Positions 55,990-64,000 of a stretch of 64,000 bases of DNA are shown piece after piece; position 1 is the stretch's first letter, and every line of letters starts with the position of its first letter. Made by a program: the position numbers and the translations under genes. The notes under the pieces are model-generated. The model made no database searches. It was not told where the DNA came from and saw only the letters and a program-made list of their open reading frames with translations. The DNA is from Dehalogenimonas sp. THU2. Lineage in GTDB: Bacteria > Chloroflexota > Dehalococcoidia > Dehalococcoidales > Dehalococcoidaceae. The DNA lies in NCBI RefSeq assembly GCF_039749495.1, contig NZ_JBDLLU010000006.1, positions 1-64,000 of the forward strand, in the 5' to 3' direction.

Positions 55990-57669
55990 ATGACAGAAAA
56001 TACAGACGATTTGAAGCCTTCAGAAACCCATCGCGTCGCCATGTCCGGTGACATTGAGGTGGCCACCTACCTGGAAATAGCCAAGCAGGCCTCGGATAAA
56101 CCCGTTACCGGTGAAGCCGTGTCCGGCGCATCCCGCGAATCCATCGTCATCTTCGATTTTGGCTCGCAATACAGTCTGCTTATCGCCCGGCGTATCCGCG
56201 AGATCAACGTCTACTGCGAACTGGTGCCGCATGACACTCCCTGGGAGAAAATAGCCCACCTTAATCCCAAGGGATTCATCTTATCCGGCGGGCCGGCCTC
56301 CGTCTATGCCCCGGGAGCGCCAATGGCCCCGGCGTATATCTACGAGCGCAAACTGCCGATCCTTGGTGTCTGTTACGGTATGCAGCTCATCACCCAGCAG
56401 CTCGGTGGTGTCGTCGCCCAGGGACAGGCCCGGGAATACGGTCACGCCATTCTGCATCTGAGTGAACTCGATTCTCCCCTTTTCAAGGATTTGCCGGAGG
56501 CTTCCGCCGCCTGGATGAGCCACGGTGACCGGGTGGAAAAATTGCCCCTGGGATTCAAGTCCATGGCTTACACGGAGAATTCGCCACTGGCCGTGATGGG
56601 CAACGACGAAAACATCTACGGTCTGCAATTCCACCCGGAAGTAGCCCATACCCCTTACGGTAAAACGCTCTTAAAGAATTTTGTCTTCAACATCTGCGGC
56701 TGCCAGCCAAGTTGGACGCCGGGACATTTCATCACCGAAAGCATTGCCAAGATCAAAGAACAAGTCGGTGACGGCAAGGTTATCGCCGCATTGTCCGGTG
56801 GTGTCGATTCCTCTATCGTAGCCACTTTGATCCACCGGGCTATTGGCGACCAACTGACCTGCATATTCGTCAATAACGGCTTGCTGCGCCGTGAAGAAGC
56901 CGACCGTACGCTCAACGTTTTCCGGCAGAATCTCGGCATGAACATTATATTTATCGAAGCCACTGACCGATTCCTCGACCGGCTGGCCGGCGTCACCGAT
57001 CCCGAGCAAAAACGCAAAGCCATCGGCGTCGAGTTTATCCGGGTCTTCGAAGAAGAAGCGCTAAAACTGGGACAGGTGGACTTCCTGGCCCAGGGAACGC
57101 TCTACCCGGATGTCATCGAAAGCATCTCTTCGGTTGGTACCGCATCCGCCAAGATCAAGAGCCATCACAATGTCGGGGGCCTGCCGGAGAATATGGCGTT
57201 GAAGCTCTTGGAACCGGTACGTTATCTCTTCAAAGACGAGGTACGCCAGGTGGGCGTGGAACTGGGCTTGCCCGAAGAGATGGTCTGGCGGCAGCCATTC
57301 CCGGGTCCGGGCCTGGCTATCCGGGTCATCGGTGAGGTGACACGGGAGAAGCTGGAAATGCTGCGCGCTTCCGACTGGATCGTCATGCATGAGATTAAAA
57401 AAGCCGGCCTTTACCGCCAGGTTTGGCAGAGTTTCGCCATTATCACCGATGTCAGGAGCGTCGGCGTGATGGGTGATTTCCGCACCTACGGTCATATGGT
57501 GGCTATCCGCGCCGTCACCAGCGACGATGCCATGACCGCCGACTGGGCCAGATTACCCTACGACCTGCTGGCGCGGATATCCAACCGTATCGTTAACGAG
57601 GTGCCAGGCGTCAACCGGGTGGTCTATGACATCACGTCCAAACCACCCGGCACTATCGAATGGGAATAG
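55990..57669 (+). CDS. guaA: GMP synthase (glutamine-hydrolysing)
   Basis: Converts XMP to GMP. 559 aa from ATG 55990. The class I amidotransferase has Cys128 (GVCYGMQL), His215 and Glu217 (FHPEVAHT). The ATP pyrophosphatase P-loop ALSGGVDSS is near 268 and the C-terminal dimerisation domain ends in the usual KPPGTIEWE. About 49 residues precede the amidotransferase fold, whereas most GuaA proteins start almost at once; the extension ([20 protein letters not shown]) is unrecognised. A -10-like TATACT (55978-55983) ends six bases before the ATG, so start 55966 is less likely. It heads the purine run. Confidence 0.95.
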   Translation: MTENTDDLKPSETHRVAMSGDIEVATYLEIAKQASDKPVTGEAVSGASRESIVIFDFGSQYSLLIARRIREINVYCELVPHDTPWEKIAHLNPKGFILSGGPASVYAPGAPMAPAYIYERKLPILGVCYGMQLITQQLGGVVAQGQAREYGHAILHLSELDSPLFKDLPEASAAWMSHGDRVEKLPLGFKSMAYTENSPLAVMGNDENIYGLQFHPEVAHTPYGKTLLKNFVFNICGCQPSWTPGHFITESIAKIKEQVGDGKVIAALSGGVDSSIVATLIHRAIGDQLTCIFVNNGLLRREEADRTLNVFRQNLGMNIIFIEATDRFLDRLAGVTDPEQKRKAIGVEFIRVFEEEALKLGQVDFLAQGTLYPDVIESISSVGTASAKIKSHHNVGGLPENMALKLLEPVRYLFKDEVRQVGVELGLPEEMVWRQPFPGPGLAIRVIGEVTREKLEMLRASDWIVMHEIKKAGLYRQVWQSFAIITDVRSVGVMGDFRTYGHMVAIRAVTSDDAMTADWARLPYDLLARISNRIVNEVPGVNRVVYDITSKPPGTIEWE

Positions 57670-57689
57670 CCCTCGTCAGGGAGTAAGAT

Positions 57690-58259
57690 ATGGGACTTTT
57701 CAACAAACGCAAAATTCAGGGCGACGAGCTTCTAAACTATCTCGATTACCTTGGAGAAGAGTGGAAGCTTCGAGCTTTTCAAGAAAAAGAGGCCGCGCTA
57801 TACACTGAGGCGCTCGATGGTTACAATCCTCATAATTCCAAGGACGCGTCTGCCCTCGAAGGACTTCTGGACGCTTCCAACCGGTTGGCGCTTTCCGCGG
57901 CTGAACTGCTACGGCGCAAAGACGCCATTACCTCGGTGCCGGACAAGGCGACATCTCTTTTCTTCGCCTGGCACGCTGCGTACATGGATTATCTGGCATG
58001 GGCCGTTGCCCAGGCAGAATCTCTGGAAGCACGGCTGAACAACGCGGTCGCCGACACTACGACGGTCAAAGAACTCCAGGCTAAGAGCGAAAAATCCCGC
58101 AGCGAAGCCGATGCCGAAGAGCAAAAGCTCATGAAACTGCTCGGATTCACTGACGCCGACATGCAGCAGTTACTCGACCGTGTCGCTCAATCCGTCGAGC
58201 AGGATACATGGCGCCCCCGCTCCCTGAGCCCCCGCAAACGTCCGGCGTCCGGAAGATAA
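57690..58259 (+). CDS. Unknown helical protein in the purine operon
   Basis: 189 aa, not recognised. Mostly helical and charged, with MGLFNKRKIQGDELLNYLDYLGEEWKLRAF at the start, a hydrophobic/aromatic stretch near residues 90-110 (ATSLFFAWHAAYMDYLAWAVAQ), a coiled-coil-like segment at 125-155 and a basic Ser/Pro/Arg-rich tail. There is no signal peptide or cysteine. GGGAG is about seven bases upstream of the ATG. It lies 20 bases after guaA and 30 bases before purD, so it is co-transcribed with purine genes. Function unknown. Confidence 0.75.
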   Translation: MGLFNKRKIQGDELLNYLDYLGEEWKLRAFQEKEAALYTEALDGYNPHNSKDASALEGLLDASNRLALSAAELLRRKDAITSVPDKATSLFFAWHAAYMDYLAWAVAQAESLEARLNNAVADTTTVKELQAKSEKSRSEADAEEQKLMKLLGFTDADMQQLLDRVAQSVEQDTWRPRSLSPRKRPASGR

Positions 58260-58289
58260 CATTTCAATTTCGTTCTTTAGGAGATCGCC

Positions 58290-59555
58290 CTGAAAATACT
58301 GGTAATCGGCGGCGGCGGGCGGGAGCACGCCCTCGTCTGGAAACTCAAGAGCAGCCCCAGGGTTACCGCCGTTTTTGTCGCGCCAGGTAACGGCGGCACG
58401 GCGGCTGTCGCCCAAAATCTGGATATCGAACCGACGGACTTCCCACGACTGCTGGCTGCGGTGGAATCCAACGGCATCGACCTGGTGGTAGTTGGCCCGG
58501 AGGGACCTTTGGCCGCCGGCATCGTCGATGAGTTCCAGTCACGGTTCATTCCCGTTTTCGGCCCGTCACGGGCGGCGGCGCAACTTGAAGCCTCAAAATC
58601 CTTCGCCCGATCGATAATGGAAAAATACGCCATTCCCTGTGCCCAGGGACGGTCCTTCACGAATTACACCGAAGCCAAGGAATACCTGCGAAACCAGGCG
58701 CTGCCGCTGGTAATAAAAGCTGACGGCCTGGCTGCCGGCAAAGGCGTCAGCGTCTGCGCTACCATGGGCGAGGCCGAGACGGCGCTTTCCAGGATCATGG
58801 AATCCCGGGCTTTCGGCAATGCCGGCGCGACGGTGGTCATCGAGGAATGCCTGATCGGGCAGGAGATGAGCTACCTAGCCTTCACCGACGGCAAAACCGT
58901 CCTGCCGATGCCTCCCGCCTGCGATTATAAGAGGGTTTTCGACGGCAACGCCGGTCCCAATACCGGCGGCATGGGCGCCTACTGCCCGCCGCCCTTCTTC
59001 ACGCCCCGCTTGGCGGCACAGTTGGATGCCACTGTCATGTACCCTGTCATCCGGGCGCTGGCTGATGAAGGGATCGCTTACCGCGGCGTTCTCTACGCCG
59101 GGATGATGCTGACCGATTCCGGACCTAAGGTACTTGAGTTCAACGCCCGCTTCGGTGACCCGGAAACCCAGGTCATCGTGCCGCGCCTGAAGACCGACCT
59201 GGTGGATATCATGCTCCATGTAATCGACAGTTCCCTGGATAAGATCAATGTCGAATGGTCTGAAGACGCCTGTGTAACCGTGGTCATGGCTTCCGGCGGA
59301 TATCCTGATAATTACAAAAAAGGTCTCCCGATCAGCGGCCTCGATGATATCAACTCCGATGCCACCGTCTTTCACGCCGGTACCAAACTCTCAAATGACG
59401 GCAGGATAATCACCGCCGGCGGCCGTGTCTTGAGTGTCACCGGGTGCGGCCAGTCTCTCGACGAAGCGCGCCGCAAGGCTTATGATAATATAAAGCATAT
59501 CGCATTCGACGGCGCCCACTACCGCCGCGATATCGCGCTTTTTAACGCGGTATAA
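58290..59555 (+). CDS. purD: Phosphoribosylamine-glycine ligase, apparent CTG start
   Basis: ATP-grasp enzyme for the second purine step. The recognisable N-terminus (ILVIGGGGREHALVWKL) lies upstream of the first ATG/GTG/TTG start (GTG 58461), so the gene must begin earlier. Between an in-frame TAG at 58278 and this motif, the only plausible start is CTG 58290, with AGGAG exactly six bases upstream. This gives 421 aa, the usual length. KADGLAAGKGVSV, GPNTGGMGAY and LEFNARFGDPETQ are the ATP-grasp motifs. Either CTG is used, or one base differs from the true genome. Confidence 0.9.
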   Translation: MKILVIGGGGREHALVWKLKSSPRVTAVFVAPGNGGTAAVAQNLDIEPTDFPRLLAAVESNGIDLVVVGPEGPLAAGIVDEFQSRFIPVFGPSRAAAQLEASKSFARSIMEKYAIPCAQGRSFTNYTEAKEYLRNQALPLVIKADGLAAGKGVSVCATMGEAETALSRIMESRAFGNAGATVVIEECLIGQEMSYLAFTDGKTVLPMPPACDYKRVFDGNAGPNTGGMGAYCPPPFFTPRLAAQLDATVMYPVIRALADEGIAYRGVLYAGMMLTDSGPKVLEFNARFGDPETQVIVPRLKTDLVDIMLHVIDSSLDKINVEWSEDACVTVVMASGGYPDNYKKGLPISGLDDINSDATVFHAGTKLSNDGRIITAGGRVLSVTGCGQSLDEARRKAYDNIKHIAFDGAHYRRDIALFNAV

Positions 59556-59575
59556 ACCTTTGCGAGGTAATGTCT

Positions 59576-60034
59576 ATGCCTAAAGTTGCAGTTATTATGG
59601 GTTCCAAATCCGATATGGACACTATGAAACACACCTCCGACGCCCTGGAACAGATGGGTATCGAGCCTGAAGTGCTGGTCATGTCGGCCCACCGCCAGCC
59701 TGAAAAAGTACATGCTTTCTGCACCGCCGCCCGTGATTCAGGTTTCGAGGTCATCATCGCCGGCGCCGGCGCCGCCGCCCACCTCCCCGGTGTTATCGCC
59801 TCCTGGACGACGCTTCCGGTAATCGGCGTGCCTATCTCATCGAGCGAACTCAAAGGTGTCGATTCCCTTTACGCCATCGTCCAGATGCCGGCCGGAATCC
59901 CAGTTGCCACCGTGGCCGTCGGAGTAGCCGGCGCTAAAAACGCCGCTTATCTCGCCGCCCAGATACTGGGTTTGAAATACCCGGATGTCGCCCGGGCGTA
60001 TGAAAACTACCGTACCGAATTAAAAGGAAACTAG
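59576..60034 (+). CDS. purE: N5-carboxyaminoimidazole ribonucleotide mutase
   Basis: Moves the carboxyl group from N5-CAIR to CAIR. 152 aa from ATG 59576 (MPKVAVIMGSKSDMDTM). SAHRQPEKVHAF and GAGAAAHLPGVIAS are the substrate loop and catalytic region. A GAGGT is spaced for ATG 59576 rather than the ATG two codons earlier. No purK is visible in the window, so N5-CAIR must be supplied elsewhere, or this is a class II enzyme using CO2. Confidence 0.94.
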   Translation: MPKVAVIMGSKSDMDTMKHTSDALEQMGIEPEVLVMSAHRQPEKVHAFCTAARDSGFEVIIAGAGAAAHLPGVIASWTTLPVIGVPISSSELKGVDSLYAIVQMPAGIPVATVAVGVAGAKNAAYLAAQILGLKYPDVARAYENYRTELKGN

Positions 60035-60037
60035 GTT

Positions 60038-61393
60038 ATGATCGAACGTTACAGCCGGCCCCAGATGAAAAAAGTCTGGAGCGATGAAAACAAATTTGCC
60101 AAGTGGCTCGATGTGGAGATCGCCGTCTGCGAGGGCTGGGTTAAACAAGGGGTCATCCCGCGTGAGGCGCTGCCCAAGATCAAGATGGCGCGCCTCAACA
60201 TCAAGCGCATGGAAGAACTGCTCCAGGAAACTCACCACGACATGACCGCCTTCCTCGGCTCTGTAGCTGAAAGCGTCGGTGAGGAATCCAGGTTCATTCA
60301 CCTTGGTCTTACCTCCTCCGATGTCATGGATACCGCCACCAGTCTGCAACTCGTCGAGGCCTCCAAGATCCTGGCCGACGACATCAAGGCGCTTATCACC
60401 GCCCTGGGCAAACGCGCCATCGAGCACAAGTACACCGTCATGGCCGGTCGGACCCACGGCGTCCATGCCGAACCGATCACCTTTGGTCTGAAACTGGCGC
60501 TCTGGATGGAAGAAATGCAGCGCAACCGCCAGCGTCTGACCGATGCCGTCCGCGGCATCGCCGTCGGCAAGATGAGCGGCGCGGTCGGCACTTACGCCAC
60601 GGTTCCGCCTGATGTAGAGGAATACGCCTGCGCCAAACTCGGCATTGCCCCGGCGCCGGTCTCCAACCAGGTTATCCAGCGTGACCGGCACGCGCAGTTC
60701 ATGACCACTCTGGCCATCATCGGCGGGTCGTTGGAGAAATTCTCCACCGAGATCCGGGCGCTGCAAAAAACCGAATTCCGTGAGGCGGAAGAGCCGTTCG
60801 GCGCCGGGCAAACCGGCAGTTCTGCCATGCCCCATAAGCGCAATCCGGAACTGTGCGAGCGCGTCAGCGGCATTTCCCGCCTGCTGCGCGGCTACGCCGT
60901 AACCTCCCTGGAGAACATCGCCCTGTGGCATGAGCGGGATATATCGCACTCCTCGACTGAGCGCGTCATCCTGCCTGACGCATGCCTCGTGCTGGACTAC
61001 GCCATGAACATCTTCACTTCCGTCATTAAAGGCATGACCGTCTTCCCGCAACGCATGCGGCAAAACATGGACCTCACCCGCGGCTTGTTGTTCTCCCAGC
61101 GAGTGCTCCTGGCGCTAATCGATAAAGGTCTTTCCCGGCAGGCAGCCTATAAACTGGTGCAGCGCAACGCCATGGCCACCTGGGGTAGCGAGGACCAGAA
61201 GTTCATCGACCTGTTGAAAGCCGACGCTGATGTGGCGGCATCTCTGTCAGCCGAGGAACTGGACGAACTGTTCGATTATAAATTCTATACCCGCCATGTG
61301 GATGACATCTTCAAACGCCTCGGTCTTACCACCGCGCAGTGGAAAACCCGCGCTGACACCGATGCTGATAAGCTGTCGCCAAGATCGCTATAA
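60038..61393 (+). CDS. purB: Adenylosuccinate lyase
   Basis: Fumarase-superfamily lyase acting on SAICAR and adenylosuccinate. 451 aa. GRTHGVHAEPITFG, the SSAMPHKRNPELCE signature with the flexible catalytic-Ser loop, and the early HLGLTSSDVMDT are intact. It begins three bases after purE. A 347-aa open frame on the opposite strand is a shadow of this gene. Confidence 0.96.
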   Translation: MIERYSRPQMKKVWSDENKFAKWLDVEIAVCEGWVKQGVIPREALPKIKMARLNIKRMEELLQETHHDMTAFLGSVAESVGEESRFIHLGLTSSDVMDTATSLQLVEASKILADDIKALITALGKRAIEHKYTVMAGRTHGVHAEPITFGLKLALWMEEMQRNRQRLTDAVRGIAVGKMSGAVGTYATVPPDVEEYACAKLGIAPAPVSNQVIQRDRHAQFMTTLAIIGGSLEKFSTEIRALQKTEFREAEEPFGAGQTGSSAMPHKRNPELCERVSGISRLLRGYAVTSLENIALWHERDISHSSTERVILPDACLVLDYAMNIFTSVIKGMTVFPQRMRQNMDLTRGLLFSQRVLLALIDKGLSRQAAYKLVQRNAMATWGSEDQKFIDLLKADADVAASLSAEELDELFDYKFYTRHVDDIFKRLGLTTAQWKTRADTDADKLSPRSL

Positions 61394-61408
61394 TCAAGGA
61401 GTTTTATA

Positions 61409-62320
61409 GTGACCGACAATAACGTCGTCTTAAAAACCGATCTTCCTCTCAAACGTTTCATATCTGGGAAAGTTCGCGACACCTATGACCTGGGTGATTA
61501 TCTCCTGATCGTGGTCACCGACCGCATCTCGGCTTTCGACGTCGTCCTGCCGGTCGGTATTCCCGATAAAGGAAGGGTGTTAAACCTGATTTCGGCTTTC
61601 TGGTTTGAGAAGACCGCCAAGATCATCCCCAACCACGTCGTCGCTGTCATCGAGGATGTGAAACAACTTGATGAATACATTCCTGAAGATCAGCGTTTCG
61701 ACTATCCGGCCTACCTCACCGGACGGTCGATGATCGTCAAGAAAGTTCAGCGCTTGCCGGTGGAATGCGTCGTCCGCGGCTACCTGGCCGGTTCAGGATG
61801 GTCGGAGTATAAGAAAAGCCAGTCAGTTTGCGGCGTACCGCTGCCCCCCGGCCTGCGCCAGAGCCAGATGCTGCCGGAGATCATCTTCACGCCCACGACT
61901 AAAGGCGATGACACCCACGACCTGCCCATGACCTACCAGGAAGTAGAGAAGACTGTCGGCGCCGCCCTGGCGCTCAAACTCAAGGCCATCAGCATCGCTT
62001 TATACGCCTTCGCCCGAGACTACGCCCGCCACCATGACATCATCATCGCAGACACCAAGTTCGAGTTCGGCCTGGATAACGGCAACCTGATCCTGATAGA
62101 TGAAGCACTGACGCCGGATTCATCCCGCTTCTGGGACGAAAAGCTCTACAAGGTTGGCGAAGCCCAGGACTCCTACGACAAGCAGCCTGTCCGCGACTGG
62201 CTGGAGGCCTCTGGTTGGAATAAGGAACCCCCGGGCCTTGCGTTGCCGCCGGAGGTCATCGAAAGCACACGGCGACGATATGTGCACGCGTTTGAGGTGT
62301 TGACGGGGAAGCTGCCTTAA
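61409..62320 (+). CDS. purC: SAICAR synthase (long form)
   Basis: Joins aspartate to CAIR. 303 aa, the longer form of ~300 aa known from yeast and some bacteria rather than the ~240-aa form. KVRDTYDLGDYLLIVVTDRISAFDVV is the ATP site and VECVVRGYLAGSGWSEYKK the substrate site. The start is GTG 61409 with AGGAG seven bases upstream. Last gene of the guaA-purDEBC run; it converges on hisB with 21 bases between stops. Confidence 0.95.
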   Translation: MTDNNVVLKTDLPLKRFISGKVRDTYDLGDYLLIVVTDRISAFDVVLPVGIPDKGRVLNLISAFWFEKTAKIIPNHVVAVIEDVKQLDEYIPEDQRFDYPAYLTGRSMIVKKVQRLPVECVVRGYLAGSGWSEYKKSQSVCGVPLPPGLRQSQMLPEIIFTPTTKGDDTHDLPMTYQEVEKTVGAALALKLKAISIALYAFARDYARHHDIIIADTKFEFGLDNGNLILIDEALTPDSSRFWDEKLYKVGEAQDSYDKQPVRDWLEASGWNKEPPGLALPPEVIESTRRRYVHAFEVLTGKLP

Positions 62321-62329
62321 TAACGCGGC

Positions 62330-62353
62330 AGAGGTGTAATTTTACCCCTCAAT
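62330..62353. terminator. Weak hairpin between convergent purC and hisB
   Basis: GAGGTGTAA/TTACCCCTC arms with one mismatch and a tiny loop. It overlaps the hisB stop and has poor T runs. Confidence 0.3.
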
Positions 62354-62956
62354 AAACTCTTTCGTAGAAGGCAACCTGTCGCTGATACGCGAATCAATCC
62401 GCGTCGCCTTATCCAGCGCCCTGCCCAGGGCTTTAAACACCGCTTCAGCCTTGTGGTGGTCGTTGGTACCATAGGCTACACCGGCATGAAGGCAAAGCCT
62501 TCCTTCCGCGGCGAAGCTCTCCAGGAAGTGGCGGATGAGGTCGGCGGGGAAGCCGGACATGTCGTTGTTCTCGAATTCCATATTCAGTACGGCGTAGCCG
62601 CGGCCGGAAATATCGATGGCTACGGTCGCCAGCGCCTCATCCATGGGGACAGTGGAATCCGCCGCTCGCACCAGACCCTTTTTATCTCCCAGCGCCTCAT
62701 TGAAGGCCTTGCCCAGGCAGATACCGACATCTTCAACCAGGTGATGCACGTCGTCGCCTGTGGCTGACACCTTTATGTCAATTACACCGTGGCGGGCGAT
62801 CTGCGACAACATATGGTCAAAAAGACGTATTCCGGTGCACATCTCGTCTTTGCCGGTGCCGTCTAAATTCACCGCCACACTGATGGTGGTTTCTTTGGTT
62901 TCCCGTTTGACCGTAGCTTTGCGTTCAGCTTGTGGTGAGCTTTGTCGAACTACCAT
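62342..62956 (-). CDS. hisB: Imidazoleglycerol-phosphate dehydratase
   Basis: Mn-dependent enzyme of histidine synthesis, 204 aa, dehydratase domain only (no phosphatase fusion). The metal motifs are [28 protein letters not shown] and [19 protein letters not shown] lies nine bases before the ATG. The start is one base from the hisC stop, so the two are co-transcribed. Confidence 0.95.
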   Translation of the reverse strand: MVVRQSSPQAERKATVKRETKETTISVAVNLDGTGKDEMCTGIRLFDHMLSQIARHGVIDIKVSATGDDVHHLVEDVGICLGKAFNEALGDKKGLVRAADSTVPMDEALATVAIDISGRGYAVLNMEFENNDMSGFPADLIRHFLESFAAEGRLCLHAGVAYGTNDHHKAEAVFKALGRALDKATRIDSRISDRLPSTKEFIEG

Positions 62957-62957
62957 G

Positions 62958-64000
62958 TTAGATCTCTCCTATTCTCTGGAGCTCCGTTATTAGCCTATCG
63001 GTGTCCTGCGGCCGGCCGATGCTGAAACGCAGGCTGTTTTCCATTTGCGGTGAATTGAAATACCTGACCAGGATGCCGCGGCGTTCCAGTTTTAACTGGA
63101 TGTCCAGGGCGATTTTCCCGGTAACTTTGCACAGTATGAAATTAGCGCTCGACGGGTATGGTTTCAGGTAGTCAATCTGCGTCAAGGCATCGAAAAGTCG
63201 ATCACGCTCCCCGACAATCAAATTCACCTTATGCATGAGGTAATCGACATCCTTAAGCGATTCCCGTGCCGCTACCACCGCCGCAGAATTGACGCAATAC
63301 GGGTCCTTAAGGGCGTCCAACCGTTCAGCCACGGCGTGGGGGAAGAGACCGTAGCCGACGCGCAGACCAGCCAGACCGGCCCACTTGCTGAAGGTCCTTA
63401 GAATCATCAGATTGGGAAATAAATCAAGCGCATCAGCCAAAGTCTGGCCGGTGAATTCATAATACGCCTCATCGACTACCACCGGCAGCCCCGTTTCGAT
63501 GAGCTTCATCACCACTTCGACAGGGACCTGTGTGCCGGTGGGGTTGTTGGGCATAGCGATGAAGATGAGTTTGGTCTTAGGCGTCAGCGCCCGCGGCAGC
63601 CCGTCGAGAACAACATTGTAGTTCTCATCGCGCGGCACCGCCACGAATTTCCCGCCAGCCAGTTCGGTAAAGAACTTGTACATAGCAAAGGTCGGGGTAA
63701 AGCTGAGCACTTCATCGCCGGGGTTGACGAACAACCTGACCAGCAGGTCGATGAGTTGATCAGAGCCGGAACCGGCCACGATGTGTTCCGCGGCGACGCC
63801 AGTATAACCTGCTAGCGCTTTCCTGAGTTCAGTCTGACAACTATCAGGATAAATGTGATAATCCTCGAAGGAAGCAAAAGCGGCCTTCACCCGAGGCGAC
63901 GGACCATAAACATTCTCATTAGCGTCCAGCTTCAGGATGCCCATGCGCCGGGTTTCTTCGTCCAGGGCTTCCGGCGATTTGCAGGCGGCATAACCGGCAA
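62958..64000 (-). CDS. hisC: Histidinol-phosphate aminotransferase, 5' end beyond window
   Basis: PLP enzyme of histidine synthesis. From ATG 63944 it has 328 aa, including [29 protein letters not shown] and the PLP Lys in [16 protein letters not shown]. The same frame stays open to the window end (reading [18 protein letters not shown] before that ATG), and family members have 25-40 residues before LDANEN. The true start is therefore outside the window and the feature is partial. Confidence 0.93.
   Translation of the reverse strand, partial: AGYAACKSPEALDEETRRMGILKLDANENVYGPSPRVKAAFASFEDYHIYPDSCQTELRKALAGYTGVAAEHIVAGSGSDQLIDLLVRLFVNPGDEVLSFTPTFAMYKFFTELAGGKFVAVPRDENYNVVLDGLPRALTPKTKLIFIAMPNNPTGTQVPVEVVMKLIETGLPVVVDEAYYEFTGQTLADALDLFPNLMILRTFSKWAGLAGLRVGYGLFPHAVAERLDALKDPYCVNSAAVVAARESLKDVDYLMHKVNLIVGERDRLFDALTQIDYLKPYPSSANFILCKVTGKIALDIQLKLERRGILVRYFNSPQMENSLRFSIGRPQDTDRLITELQRIGEI

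Noticed and set aside
60020-61063. 347-aa open frame antisense to purB
   Set aside because: It is a by-product of codon bias opposite a certain gene. No ribosome binding site, no recognisable domain, and composition typical of shadow frames.

Overview
This 64-kb window looks like chromosomal housekeeping DNA from a Dehalococcoidia bacterium (phylum Chloroflexota), most likely Dehalogenimonas or a close relative. I infer this from the gene set, the citramalate synthase inside the leucine/isoleucine operon, the archaeal-like thymidylate synthase relative, the SufB-SufC-only iron-sulfur genes and the absence of any envelope or peptidoglycan genes. No database could be searched. There is no rRNA, prophage, transposase or CRISPR array. 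Two tRNA genes are present.

Layout. 0.2-9 kb: hflX, mfd, a tRNA with a CAT anticodon that resembles tRNA-Ile2, an FmdB-type zinc-ribbon protein, lysS and serS. 9-17 kb: an M20 amidohydrolase, then a tight run activase-plsX-trxB-rplI-dnaB-dnaD-like-dnaC-like. The last gene is unusual because it carries two complete AAA+ modules. 17-21 kb: an HNH endonuclease, then ricT-holB-lysA on the minus strand. 21-28.8 kb: dprA-topA-xerC-pepP-PHP-formyltransferase-PfkB kinase. 28.8-32.6 kb: clpP-tig-aspS (minus). 33.4-35.4 kb: sufC-sufB. 35.6-39.2 kb: a small FmdB protein, two tandem YkgJ-type genes (the second cut by an in-frame TGA) and a YgiQ-type radical SAM gene. 39.2-42.3 kb: repeat-rich DNA with tRNA-Lys, a thymidylate synthase-like gene and a two-gene operon of unknown function. 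42.3-54.7 kb: a nitroreductase facing a long minus-strand branched-chain amino acid operon, ilvD-ilvB-ilvN-ilvC-leuA-mgtC-like-leuC-leuD-leuB-cimA. 54.8-56 kb: rpiB and a Sua5/TsaC gene (minus). 56-62.3 kb: the purine run guaA-unknown-purD-purE-purB-purC. The right edge holds hisB and hisC (minus, hisC cut by the window end).

Gene function hangs together by operon: replication initiation and helicase loading at 13.6-17 kb; DNA uptake, topology and recombination at 21-25 kb; protein quality control at 28.8-30.7 kb; complete valine/leucine synthesis plus the citramalate entry to isoleucine at 43-54.6 kb (only the transaminase is missing); purine synthesis at 56-62 kb.

The points most worth a second look are: purD, which appears to start at CTG; a single TGA that exactly replaces a Trp codon in the second YkgJ paralog; several promoters whose -10 box sits so close to the start codon that the mRNA should be leaderless; the two-headed DnaC-like loader; the thymidylate synthase-like protein; and a family of modular palindromic repeats confined to intergenic gaps. 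Several start codons were moved from the longest open frame on the basis of ribosome binding sites, promoters or family N-termini; the reasons are given per gene.
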